Of a stretch of DNA of 64,000 nt, positions 34,013 to 46,300 are shown piece by piece. Every line of letters begins with the position of its first letter. Position 1 is the first letter of the stretch. Made by a program: the position numbers and the translations under genes. The DNA comes from Welwitschia mirabilis (Eukaryota > Gnetophyta > Gnetopsida > Welwitschiales). Under the pieces are notes generated by a model, which worked only from the letters and a program-made list of their open reading frames with translations, did no database searches and had not been told where the DNA came from. The DNA is taken from contig JBOZIK010000001.1 in NCBI GenBank assembly GCA_051453625.1, positions 258,968,969 through 259,032,968 on the forward strand. Direction: 5' to 3'.

Positions 34013-37000
34013 TCTTCAAATTAGCAATATTCTAAAATTGCCCTTTAGTTTTTGATTTTCATTAGGCTTCTTAATTTTTTATTTTCATAAATCATATCCC
34101 TTATCATAATGTGACTTCTATGATAGATGAAAGTTTCTAGAAGACTACTTATGTTGATGAGAAAGGACATGAGAATGAGAAACTTTAAATGCTGCATTTG
34201 AGATCAAAGAACCTGAAGTTAAATTATTCTTTTATATTAATAATATCCTTACTAACATGTTCAAGTTTATATTATATATCTTTTTACTTCCATGAAGATA
34301 TATAATGCAGATATGAAGAAATAAATCCTCTAAACAATAACAAACCAAGTTAACATAATGAATCCATATTTGATTCTTATGTCTATCTCAGTAACATTTT
34401 CCTTATGATCCATCATTTAAGCTATGAGATAATGCTTTTTGCCTTTTTTATAATGTAGTTTATTCATGCTCATAATAAGATTAATAAATTCTAAATTATT
34501 CTTTGCATGATACATATCTTATAAATTATAATAGTTAGGTATAACTTGATTTTCTTCTATCAACCAATATTCTATGCTAAATGGTCATTGATTTTTACAT
34601 TATCTCTATGAGCTTGCTATTAATGGATTCCCATGAAATTTATTCATCCATATACTAAATAGGAACATGCACTTTATTAAAAAAATCTTAATCAAATCCA
34701 TAAATACACATTGTAGATATGAAATCTTCATTCCATTCCTTTCAACTTTGATCACTACATAAAGTCATCCTAAGGTTGGTCATGATTTTGGTAGTACTTA
34801 CATGAAGCTATTAGATAAACTTTGGTCCATCCCAAACTCAACACACACTTATGAAATTAGTAATGTATCTCTCAACCCTAATGGATATGATCTAGATAAA
34901 CTGTGATTAGGCCTGATGTTAAAGGGAAATGGACTAGCTTGATGCTTTTAATGATTAGTGGTGCAAGTGGCCCAAGTGCTACCTAAGCTAAAGTCTCAGC
35001 ATCTATCTTAACCTAATGATCCTACTATCTAGTTTATATCTTGCTAAACAATACTCATAATGCATATCATATAAATAATATAAAATCATAACTAGAGTAG
35101 AATACTACATATGTGTATCATGAAAGCTCAAAATAACCCCTATTATTTAAAACATACCCCCATAATTAAAATTTTTGCTAAAAAATATAGGCTATGCCAC
35201 ACATGTAAATCAATACATCCTATATTATATGAACATAAGAAGAAATAGAGAAAAACATGATTTAAGTACAACTAACCAAAATCGATGGGCCTCTAATAAG
35301 TACAATATAAAAGTGAATCAAAAAAAAAAAATTTGGTAGAAGTGTAGAGCTTATTGTGTTGATAATTTAATGATAAGGATCACTATGTTTTAACAAATGA
35401 CATCAAATAAATTAGAATGCAAATGTAAAGCCATAATTCTATCTCATAAAATGTGTAAATTTAGTTTTCACATAAAATACATAGTAAAATTAAATTTTAT
35501 TTGAACTAAAATGATGAGAGAAAAAAAACTAAGTATTATCCAAAAATTACACTTTGAAAGACTAAGAAATGAGAGAAATGAGAAAAATAAATGAGAGGTG
35601 ATGAAACATATTTCATATAAATAAATTAGTTAAAAATGAAAGTCTAGAGATCCAATCTAATGAGAGAGCACATTAAAGATGCTGGTGGGCCATAAAAAAA
35701 GAATCTTCATGTGAAAGGATAGTCATTAATAGTATAAAAATGAGGAAAGATGAGGTGGAAAGAAGATATTTTGTGCTTTTATTACACTATTATCCATTGT
35801 GTTATCTAAACAAAAGCCCTATGACGACTGTTAGAAAAATCAAGTGTCATATCCACCAAAGTCGTCTAGATGACCAAGAAAATGATAGAATCTAGAAAAT
35901 ATTAGTAAAAAGTAAAAACTAGATAGAATAAGATAGTTAATAATAGCAAAAAAAAGACTATAAAAAAAGTCATCATGTAGTCCAAGAGAGAGGTAATGGA
36001 TGCCAAAATTTGAAAGAATGTAAGGTAGTACAAAAGAATGTTAGAATACAAAAATCATAATCTACTAAGTAGAAATAAGTAATGCTAAGAGAAATGTTTA
36101 AATGTGACCAAACTCAAAATCATTCAAGATAAGTAAGTGGATGTGAAAAACTCAGAAAGATGTTAAAGAAACATATAAGGAAAAATAAATTTCATTCATC
36201 AAAGTACTAAAAGAAAATTAAACATTATAGATAATAACCATGAGTGAAATAAGACAATAAGAAAACTACAAAATGATAAAGTCCTAAGAAGTTGTGATGA
36301 AAAAGTAATGAAATAACTATGAAAAACCAAGCACAAAAACTAAGAAAAGAAAAAGGTAAAAATGGACAACTAGACACCTGAAGAAGATTATTTGCTGATT
36401 CTACATTCTAACCTAGAAAAGTCCTTGGGTAGAATTATAAAATTACTTGATTAACGATGAACCTTAGAATGTAAAAACTTCATAAAGTATTACATAATTA
36501 AATAGTAATTATAATGATTCTAGTAGTTCTAATGTGCTCAATCAATGCAAAGGTTAGGAGAAATTAATGTAAAGTTTGGAAATAAGTTAATGCAAGCATT
36601 ATTAGAAAGATTATTCATTACAATTAAAAAATTCACAAAAAAAGTACAAATTATTGCAGAAAATGACAAATAATAAAGTGGAAAAAAAGACTAACTGATT
36701 AAGTATTTATGATAAGTCATGGACCTCAATTTTCAACAATTACCTCCAATGATTCAAGTTTGCTTTTCTTGGATAAAACATAAAACAGATTATTAGTTTT
36801 TAATAGAAACATTAATGCCATTGGAGTGATTTTTGATAGACTAAGGATGACATGAAAATGGTAATGTAAATGGATTTGAAATAAAAAATAAATGATAAAA
36901 ATTAAAATCCAACCATATAACCTATGAATTATAGAGACTAACTATCTAAGATAATGGCCTTATTTATTAATATTTTTGTAATTTTTAGTATTATTTAACA
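34012..37000. other. copia gag remainder and unassigned DNA
   Basis: Minus-strand 34,560-34,860 may hold the gag body of copia element 2 (VWDGPKFI followed by LHVSTTKIMTNLRMTL has the feel of the copia gag helix region), but the match is weak. From about 35,000 to 37,000 I see only A-rich DNA. No tRNA primer site or LTR pair could be picked out. Confidence 0.3.
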
Positions 37001-37689
37001 TTATTTAATTTTATAAATACAACTATTAAAGAGGACAAAACATCAAATGCTTCCAATTCCCATCTTTTTCTTTCAAACTTTTCCTTCTACAACCATGCAT
37101 ACCATTATTTTAGGTATTTTTATTCCTATTGATAATCTATTATTATGTCATTTTTCTTCTAATAAAATTAAGGATTTTGTCTTTAAATACATTATTTTTG
37201 CATTTCTAATGAGTGTATATAGCCCTAATGTAGTTGAATATGATATAAAGAGATCACTATAGCTACATTACTAGCAAGTGTTCATATTCCTAGTATAGTC
37301 AACTAGACCCATAAAACTAATCAGAAATGAAAATGTGCTTTTAAAAAAGAGTTTTTTTTAAATTAAATTCTACTTCCCATATAGTTTTTTATTAATATAT
37401 ACCTAATAATAGTCATTAACGCATTAGTATAATTAAGAAATAATTATATCCTCATAAACGATTAATAAAATACTACAACATAAAGGAAGATTACACCTTT
37501 TTATCTATTTTTTTTAAATTAACAACCTCAAGTGAGTATAACATAGCTTAGAATAACCATAAATGCCTATCAAAAAACATAGTGCACCTAATCCTAACCA
37601 AAAACTATAATGATAAATACATCAATTATTATCAATTTAGTTATTGAAAGACATCAAGTAGTATTATTAATTTTTGAAAGCCAATGGAA

Positions 37690-38400
37690 GGGGGAATAGC
37701 TAGTAAGTCTTAGGAAATAGTCCAATAAAGAAAGAGTAAGGTTTAATATTTGAAAAGATAATAAATAATGCTATTATATTAGTGAATCTTTGATTCCCTA
37801 TGTGAAATGTCTTAATAAGATGATTGTGTGGGTGATAATGTTTAAATGGTTCTATGAAAAAGACAATAGAAAGAAAAATGATTTTAACGTATTTAAATGT
37901 TTTTATTCTAAATATAATCCACAAGAAAACAAAACTATGCTAGAACTATGTTATAAAACTAACATTTTCTCATGATAGTATTTTCCTCTTTAATGAGTGG
38001 AAAGAATCCTAGGATGCTAAAAAATTATGTAAATTAAGATTGCAATGGTGTTACTCAGATATGGTACACTAAATAGGAGATTATTCATGTAGGTTTGTAT
38101 ACATGAATTTATGAAATTAGAAAGAGCAACATTCATTCAAGTACTAAAAGCTATTGATTCAAGGCTTGAAAGTGTCCATCCTTTATCTATCTTATGCTTG
38201 TTCGACAAAAAAATGCAATAAATCATTTTAACATAAAGAAAAATCTAGATTGTCAACCCCTAAATAAAACGAGGTTTCATTAGAAGATGCATATACAAGA
38301 TTGTTAGAAGGTGACTATGATTAAAAGAATAACTTATCTTTTACATTAAAAATTGCATATTTCTTAGGAGAAAATTATGGAATGAAAAGATTTTTCTCGT
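37690..38400 (+). pseudogene. Frame-broken coding remnant of unknown family
   Basis: Plus-strand translation from about 37,770 gives ESLIPYVKCLNKMIVWVIMF, then KWFYEKDNRKKNDFNVFKCF and YSKYNPQENKTMLELCYKTN, a run of protein-like composition with several Trp, Cys and Pro. After a stop the sense moves to the next frame: LFNEWKES, DAKKLCKLRLQWCYSDMVH. At about 38,270-38,370 it continues VSLEDAYTRLLEGDYD and FTLKIAYFLGENYGMKRFF. Replacing TAG/TGA stops by Trp or Gln codons would fit the same decay as its neighbours. The last block faintly recalls the DUF1985-type domain of plant transposon-borne proteins, but I cannot confirm it. Confidence 0.4.
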
Positions 38401-38640
38401 GAAAATCTTGAGTAGAAGGTAAGGATTCCTTATCTAATGTAATTTGTATGAGTTCTAGTTCAAGTTCTCCTACTCACAAGAATTGATAGAGAATCATCAT
38501 TATGTGATTATACATGAGATAATAATGAAATGAAAAGATATTTCTTGTGGAAATTTTGAGGATCTAAGGATTTTTTGTATTATGAAACTCATATGCTTTT
38601 TATTTCAACTTCTTCTTCCCTATAAACTTAGCTAGGAGAT
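38370..38640. repeat. Diverged tandem duplication, period about 144
   Basis: Two segments, near 38,373 and 38,517, share atgaaatgaaaagatatttctt-like sequence followed by gtggaaattttgag and a later pyrimidine stretch. Similarity is modest. Confidence 0.4.
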
Positions 38641-38876
38641 TCCTCCTTATGTGGTTGATCATATTCTAGGTTCTCATTGGTTTTTTCCCTCAATCCTAAA
38701 GGATATTACTTGGATATCTTCCATAGATGTATCTTCCATAGCTAGGTGATTCCTCCTAGTTATTTAGTTAGTATAAGACATTACTATTTTATTATAAAGT
38801 AATTTAGAGATCCTTCATGTAAAGGAGAACATAGATGTTATATTTAATGTTAATAAAAGGCTTATAATTTAAATTA

Positions 38877-39382
38877 GGACATTAGTACTTAATTTTAGAG
38901 TTAAAAAAAGATCTTAAACTTAATAAGGATGTTAGTGTTATACTTTGGAGTTAAAAGATTAAGAATTTAAAAAATGGAATCAGTGTTCTATCTAGAACTA
39001 AACTGTTAGATATAAAATTATCATATAATACTTGTATTATATCTCAAACTAAACTATTACCTATAAAATTACTACAGCATGCTAGTGTTCTATCTAGGAT
39101 TGATCTATTGCCTATAGAGTTATTAATGGACATGTATTCTATTTTTTATTGAACTATTGCCTACAGATTTACTATAGAATGTTAGTATTATATTTAAGAT
39201 TTAAATATTTCTTATAGAATTACTAGAGGACATTAGTGTTTTTTTTTTTGAACTCAACTATTACCTATAGAATTACTACATGATACTATTATTCTATCCA
39301 AAACTAGTCTATTATCTATAAAGTTACTATAGGATGCTAAGGTTTTATCTAAAAAGTATTTTAACTTTAAAAAAGATTAGAA
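38877..39382. repeat. Minisatellite, about ten units of 49-53 bases
   Basis: Unit starts (gga.att/gct agtgttcta) lie at 38,877, 38,927, 38,976, 39,027, 39,078, 39,128, 39,177, 39,228, 39,281 and 39,332. The best kept core is ttgcctatagagttactat. Periods range from 49 to 53, most often 51. In one frame units 3 to 5 are open and repeat a 17-residue peptide containing SVLSR and LLPIELL. Other units shift frame. Confidence 0.9.
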
Positions 39383-42300
39383 GTCATATTCAAAGATATT
39401 TAATTAGAAAACTAACACTATTATCAAATTATAGGTGAGGATATTATCAATATTTTTCTATTAATTAATTTTTACAATTTAATCATACATTATTTTTCTA
39501 AGCTTATAATCTTATGGCTATTAATTATTTTATTATTTTTTACTATCAAATAAGTGCATAATTAATTAGCCATTTGAAACAAAAAGTATAATACACATTA
39601 AAGTACATAATACCTTGGCAACATCTACATGTGGAATTTAATTGAAGAGAATATTAGAAATCATATCAATTTCATTAAGCAAATGATTCTAATTACATGA
39701 ATGTCAAGTCCTTTTAAAATTAAGAAATTAAAAAATAAGACTTTATCCTATGGGTCCTAGAAGGGAGACCATAGAAGTATCCTATGCAATCTCTTTGAGT
39801 AAAAATATCAAACATATTATATTTTTAAAATGAGAGGATTTTAAACCTTAAGTAATAATCTATATAGACTTTAGCTAGGATTTAAGCCTTAGAANNNNNN
39901 NNNNNGTTAGTAAGAAAATGAAAAGACTAGATTGGCAATTCATATAAAAGAGTCCAAAGATAATTAAAAGAGGAATAGGACTTTTAAGTGGATGTCAAAA
40001 AAGTCCAAATAAAAATATGTGAAAGAATTATTATTACAATATATCAAAAATAGTTTTCGACTTAAAGAAAAACAATTTAATAATACAAATCAAAGTAGGT
40101 TTAAAACTATGTTTTTATAGGTTATACAAAAACTTGATGGGGTTGATTATGAATAAGAATGAATTATTGAATGTAGGATGATTTCATAAAATAATTTAAA
40201 AAGGAATTTATTTGTAATTACTTCATTAAAGATGAGAAAATGGAATTCAAATTCTTTTACCTAAGAAAGAAAATTCTAAATAAACATTAAGAGAAATCTT
40301 AATAATTGTAAATATCTAAATTCAAATTATTTTATTAAGAATATGGAATATATATATACCCACTTATATTTAAGTCATCTATCTACTATACTCATGGAAC
40401 TTATTAATATGAATTTGAAATAACAGAAGCTACAATAAAAATAAATCACATGAAAGTCATTATTTTTCTAATTAATAAACTATATAACTAAAATTAAATG
40501 TTATTATAAAATGGAAAATAAATAAAAACATATATTTTGATATTCATATGTAGAAAAAAAGAAAGATGAATGATATTAGTTATATGGCATTAAAAAGCTA
40601 TTACCCTATCAATAATGTGTTAAGCATAAGATTTAAATGTTTATTAATTACTTCTACAAATGAAATTATGAATGAAACCATGTCATAGAATAAAAATATA
40701 ACAATTCATTAATGTAATCAAATCATCCATTAAACTAGTTATTTACATAGAAAATCGATATGAAATGTAATCAACATGGGTAGAAATAAAGTGGAAATAA
40801 CTTGTATGCCATAAAGTCATTCTTCAACCTAAATAAACCTTGTAATAATTGTATAAAATAAGTAAAACAACTAAGTAATAAATAAATTGTATGATTGATT
40901 CAAGTGCATTTTGATAGCATTTTTACAAATCAAGCATTAGATGTACAATATTTTGTGAATGTAATGTAGCATAAATAGATTGAATTCAAGCTTTATTATA
41001 AATTAAAATGAATGTATGAAATTTATTAAAATGATTTTCCATGTAAAATCAACTATGAAATAATAATTTTTTAACCATTAGTTTAGACTTTTCCCTTCTT
41101 TTTATTTATTATAAATAATTATCACTTGTGTTATTACCAAGTAATAATTTAGGAAAAATATTTTCCTTCATATCATTGATGTGTTAGCATATATTAATAT
41201 TCTATTAGTAGGTAATAAAGGGGGTTTGAATCATTTTTAACTTTACACTACCCTTATCATTAAGTATGAGTACCAAATTACAAGATCTAGATAATTTCTA
41301 GTTTTACAAAGTGATATTCTATTTTATTGCTAATACTATTACCATATAATAACTATTTACTCTATATCACTAGGTTATAAGATATTCATATAAAAAATAG
41401 TTCATGCTATTATCATTAGGTGATAAGTATAGTTATTCCTTTATTAGGTTCCTATTTTCTAAATATAAGATAATTGTAACATTAAAATTCTTATCACTTA
41501 CAAAAGTTAAAAAATAAAGAAAACCTTAAAAATATTAAGTAAATTGTCTTAGATAAATAATAAGAAATTTTATTTTTAACCATGGTTAAATACATTAAAA
41601 AACCATAAATAATACATAAATTAAATTAATTTTATATTTAAGAATGATAAGATCATTTTTCATATAGTGAATTTATGCTTATATGATAGCTCCCTTCTTG
41701 TGTTGTGGTAGTTCTCAACTCACGATCCCACAGGAAAAAGAATACATTTTTTAAAAATCATTTATCATTGAAAAATCATGGTTAATTTAAGACTCTTAAA
41801 TATCTATATCTCTCAAATGAAAAACTCACTTTAATTACTAAAATAGATTATCTCACTTAAGAAAATGCATATAATTTTAAAGGAGTTGAGAAAGCATTTT
41901 ATTAAAAACAATGATAGATAGTACATGAATTCTAGGAAGGCTAGTATTTCATATTAATAATCTTTAAATAATACATAACTTATGTATGATCATATATAGT
42001 TAAGTAATTACAAAAAGTAAGATTTTAAAAATTAAAAAATAATACATACATGTTTAAAAAAAATGCAAAATTAGGTAGAAAATAAATTTACCATTGTACA
42101 TTTGTATTCATGTCTTAAAAAATTTTATTATGTTATATAAAAATAAAAAGTAAACTTTTAAAAAATAACATGCTTGTGATATTAATATGAGATCTTCATC
42201 ACATAAATATCCTTAGTACCCTCCTCTTTTTGTGGAAGTGGGATTATATCATAATTGAATAATATATCAATTCTAATTTTATTTTTTGTATCTTTCCCAT

Positions 42301-42400
42301 AAGAGTAAACATTGTAAATTCTAATACTTATTGTTTACTCCATCAGCACCTACAAAAATGAATTATTTAAGAAGGTTATTAGTGTATCTCTAATGAGTCA
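39383..42400. other. Unassigned AT-rich DNA
   Basis: I see no coding motif on either strand. An 11-N gap lies at 39,895-39,905. A few less AT-rich patches (39,750-39,790 and 41,690-41,735) are not recognisable. Confidence 0.4.
39895..39905. other. Assembly gap, 11 N
   Basis: Short run of undetermined bases in unassigned DNA. Confidence 1.
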
Positions 42401-42401
42401 A

Positions 42402-43342
42402 TACTAATGAGGCCTTAAGTTTTTAATGAAATAAAATATTAATTATCATAGTTTTGCATTATGTTTTAAATTTTAATACTACATTTAGACATATTTTTGT
42501 ACTTTTTAGATGACAAGAATCTTAGATATTCAATGAGCTCAGAATAATGCATTATGATCTACTTTGAGACTATTCATTATCTTTGTGATCAGAAGATTGA
42601 GGTAAAGGGTAAAAATCCATATCATGAAGGACTACTTTAATCTATCTACTCTATATATGATTGATAGTTCCTTTTTCATCATCATATATCATCCTCTTAA
42701 TCAAACAATTATGGCTCATTATAACACTATATGCATTATATTAAATGATATCAACACCTTTTAGACAATTAATATGTTGGAAATTTGCAACCCTAGATCC
42801 TTAATATGTATATTCCTAGTCTTTTTTAAGTTAAATTAATGTTTCCATATAATATCAACCATAAGAGAATAAATTAAGTTAATTTACTTCTTATAAATTA
42901 AGATCATTATTTTTCAAACTCCTATAACGCTATAATGTTATTAGATATTTTTCATTATTATCACACATGATATGTGTGGGAATGCAATGATTTTGATAAC
43001 CACTTAGCTTTAAACTAGCTTTAGTACACTTATAAATATCCCTCTTAATATCGCAACTCATATGATAACTTTATTATAACAAATTTATGCCATTTTAACT
43101 CTCTTAAGTTGAATTCAAGCCATTATAAAGCATTAAAAAGATATTTTGTACCACCTTTCTATCTTCTTTCATTTTTTTCCTATCATATACATTGATTTTT
43201 AGTCTTTTACACTTTATTTCATCCTATTTTTCATCACTTCTCTCTCATTTTGATTCATTTGATAGGCGTTACAGAGGTGACGAAGTGCATGTGAATGAGA
43301 GTCATAGGAGGAGGAGAAGGAATCATATCTTATAAGAATTTA
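42402..43342 (+). repeat. 5' LTR of the plus-strand element
   Basis: It aligns with 48,473-49,399. Shared landmarks: tattaattatcata near the start, gcattatgatcta/gcatcatgatcta, gactactttaat, ttcatcatcatat, and gaagtgcatgt near the end. Confidence 0.8.
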
Positions 43343-46300
43343 GGTTAAGAACTAAATAAAAGAACTATTGTTTCATTAAAAACCAATAAATGTTCTTGCC
43401 TCTTATGTTTCTATGCTTTTATTTAGTTAATTTATGCATTTTAATCATGCTTTTCTTTTAATTTGATTAGACATTTTATAGCATGTTTTACCATTAATAA
43501 TAATTGGATTGTTATGAGTATAGTAGCTATTAGAGCATACTAAAATTTTGCATAGTTAATCACTTTATATCAAAAGAAATTATTTTATTTTTCTTCTCTC
43601 TTCTTTTTTCCTTTCTTGTCATTCTTTCTAGTACATTTTCTTATGATTCCACTTTTCTTCCTAAGAAAATGATGATAAATTTCTTTTTTATCCTTTTTAA
43701 TAATAGTAGTTTGATTTTTAAATATGTTATTTACTTAGTTCTGAAATTAAAATTCTAGATTTGTGTATTGATTCCTTTATACTTTCTTTTATTCTCAAAA
43801 TTGAAATAGACTAATAAAGATTAGTGCTTATTTTCACCATAACTCTTTTTCTACAACTTCAATGTTTTTAAAAGTTTATTAGTAACTTTATTATATAGTT
43901 TGTAAACTTTCATTCTTAATAGGTCAAAAAATAAATTCATCCTTAGAAACCCTTTTTTAGCAGTTCATAACTAGAATTGTTGTTTTATTAGATAATGTTT
44001 TTAATTGTAAATTTTTTTTTTTTTTTTTGCATAGTAAATCTATTTATCATTATTAATGTATTCCTAGAAAGTTAATATCCAATTTTTAATTATATTTTGA
44101 TTACATTTATAATATATAACCCATTTTTTTCAAGTTCTCTAGTTTGCTCAATATTCTTAATTAAAGTAGGGTTGACTAACATTTTTGCATATTTTGTCCA
44201 GTTGATCTATTTCTATTAGTTTTAATTGATTCTACTTGATATTTAATGTTTGGTTATAGAACTTTTTTTAGGATATTTTCTAAGTATTTAAAGGATTTTG
44301 AAAGTTCTAAGTCTATTTTTTTAAATTTCCTCTTTTTATTTCCTCTCTTTCTTTTAGTCAAAATATTTTGAAATTAACTAAGCCCTAATTTAATTTAATA
44401 AACATTTATACCCTACTTTTTATTAATTAATTGTTAATTCGAAACCTATTTTAGATGTTTCATTACTTTTTTAACTCATTTCCTGACAAGTCAAGAGTTA
44501 TCTTTCAAGTCAAATGTATCAAAATTTAGTGAAAATCTTATTTAAGTTAAATGGTTTGCTTCGTTAATTTGAAGAATCTTATTTTTAAAGTACTATACTT
44601 TGATTCTATGTTTTTTATATTTCATATAGAATAGAATTATATGTTTGAATGCCTCATTTACATTCATGTTATATAATTACAAATAATGAACATTTCACAA
44701 AAAACTAGTTTTATATAAAAATTTCATTGTCAAGTTTTTCTAAGTTTAGAAAACCTTCCTATTTAATTTATATAAATAATTATTTTTAATAAGAATAATA
44801 ATATTTATAACAGAATTAATAGTAAAACTAAAGCATCTGCATGTTATTACTTTAGAATTTATTAAAAGATTAACTATAATCATTACTTTTAGTTAATTAA
44901 TTAAAGGATTAAGTTGATTATGAAAATTACTATTGCTTATGCATGAGTTTTATTTGTTATAGTGAAAAGTTAAATACTTGATCTATTTTGGAGACTAGCT
45001 ACAGCTTTGATATAGATTTCTCTTAATAATAATTATTCATGCAATAGAAATGATATGTAATCTAAATTACTTACTCTTGGAATTTATCTCATGCATTTAA
45101 ATTTTTTATGATATATTGTTATATTATTTTTTACACCTAGTGGTTAGGCTTGGAAAGGACGGGTTAAGGGAAACTAAACTTTTTATAAAACTTAAGTCTT
45201 ATCGCTACTCTTATTGTTAATCATATGTTATAAATACCTAAGTCCCCCAGTCATTAGAGTTACAGGTGTATACTTTGGAAATTGGGATTATTTGGAGCTT
45301 AGATACAACTAGGAGTACCTTGGAGTTTAGCTAAGAATAGGTGCAGTCCTCCACCTTTTTTTGTAAATACTAGTATGTTTCTTTCTTGTATTCTTACATG
45401 GTCTAAGTTTTTCTTCCTTGTATCTATATAATTCTTGTTGAATGTTGTAAATTTTATGTAAATGTATTACTTCTTGTATTTCTTGTATGTGCTAAACTAT
45501 TCATAAAACCTTATAGGCTTTTAATAATATGTTGAGAGAGTCTTCTAGGAGTTTGTATGATATATGTCTCATGTAACCTAGTTATGAGATTCTTATGAAT
45601 CCTAATCTATCCTATTATTACGTGTTTGTACTAAGTATCATTAACTAGCCTCTTATAAGCCATGCACGTGATTATCTTATTTGACCATTGATATTAATAT
45701 TAAATTATGAAAATTAAATCTGGTCGAGGAAATTGTTCGAACCTTAGAGAGTTGCATTCTCTATTGTAAGTTCTAAGGTATCTAGACTAAACCTCCAAGA
45801 AGAAAAAGGAGAGATATATATACAATTGTAATAATCTTAATCCCTGTTGGTTGTGTGTAACTAGCATACTTGAATATGTTATGAGACTACATTACAGAAG
45901 ATAATTTTAATTAATGAGTAGTCATGGTCATGGTCCTTGTAACATAGTCTCCTTCACTATCTTGAAAATCCTTGCTTGCATATTCCATTACCTAGGGCCA
46001 CACTAGGAACTATGATTAAACATAGTTATTACACCATCTAGGCATGTATAGAAACCATTACAAGAAACAATGCAGAAAAGAGTTAGTGGTTAAATGCAGC
46101 TAGGTGTCATCGACCTACCTTTCTTATATTATTTCATTAATATCTATATATATATATATATATATAGTGATACTCAAAGGATCTTATGTGTCCTAGAGAA
46201 TTACGATTTTTATTGACTTGATGTTAACTATTATGCTCAAGTTCATTCTTAGTAAAAATAAATAATATTTTTGTAGTTTACATATAGTATATTTCCCTTT

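Larger units (their letters stand above)
32080..34900 (-). mobile_element. Second Ty1/copia element relic
   Basis: The minus strand carries, in order, a gag zinc knuckle (33,955-34,012), the protease-integrase linker (33,598-33,660), integrase (32,610-33,300) and the beginning of RT (near 32,100-32,160). The order identifies Ty1/copia. Motif wording differs from the Sirevirus-like copy and is nearer the Ale/Retrofit type. Catalytic RT motifs are missing; sequence changes to the Athila-like relic near 31.4-32.0 kb, so the copia copy is truncated or interrupted. LTRs were not found. Confidence 0.8.

Noticed and set aside
37700-37924. Open frame of 74 codons on the minus strand
   Set aside because: It is the antisense shadow of the better plus-strand coding remnant at 37,690-38,400.
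38877-39382. CRISPR-like array
   Set aside because: Units are adjacent, diverged and of uneven length, with no constant-repeat and unique-spacer pattern, and the DNA is plant nuclear.
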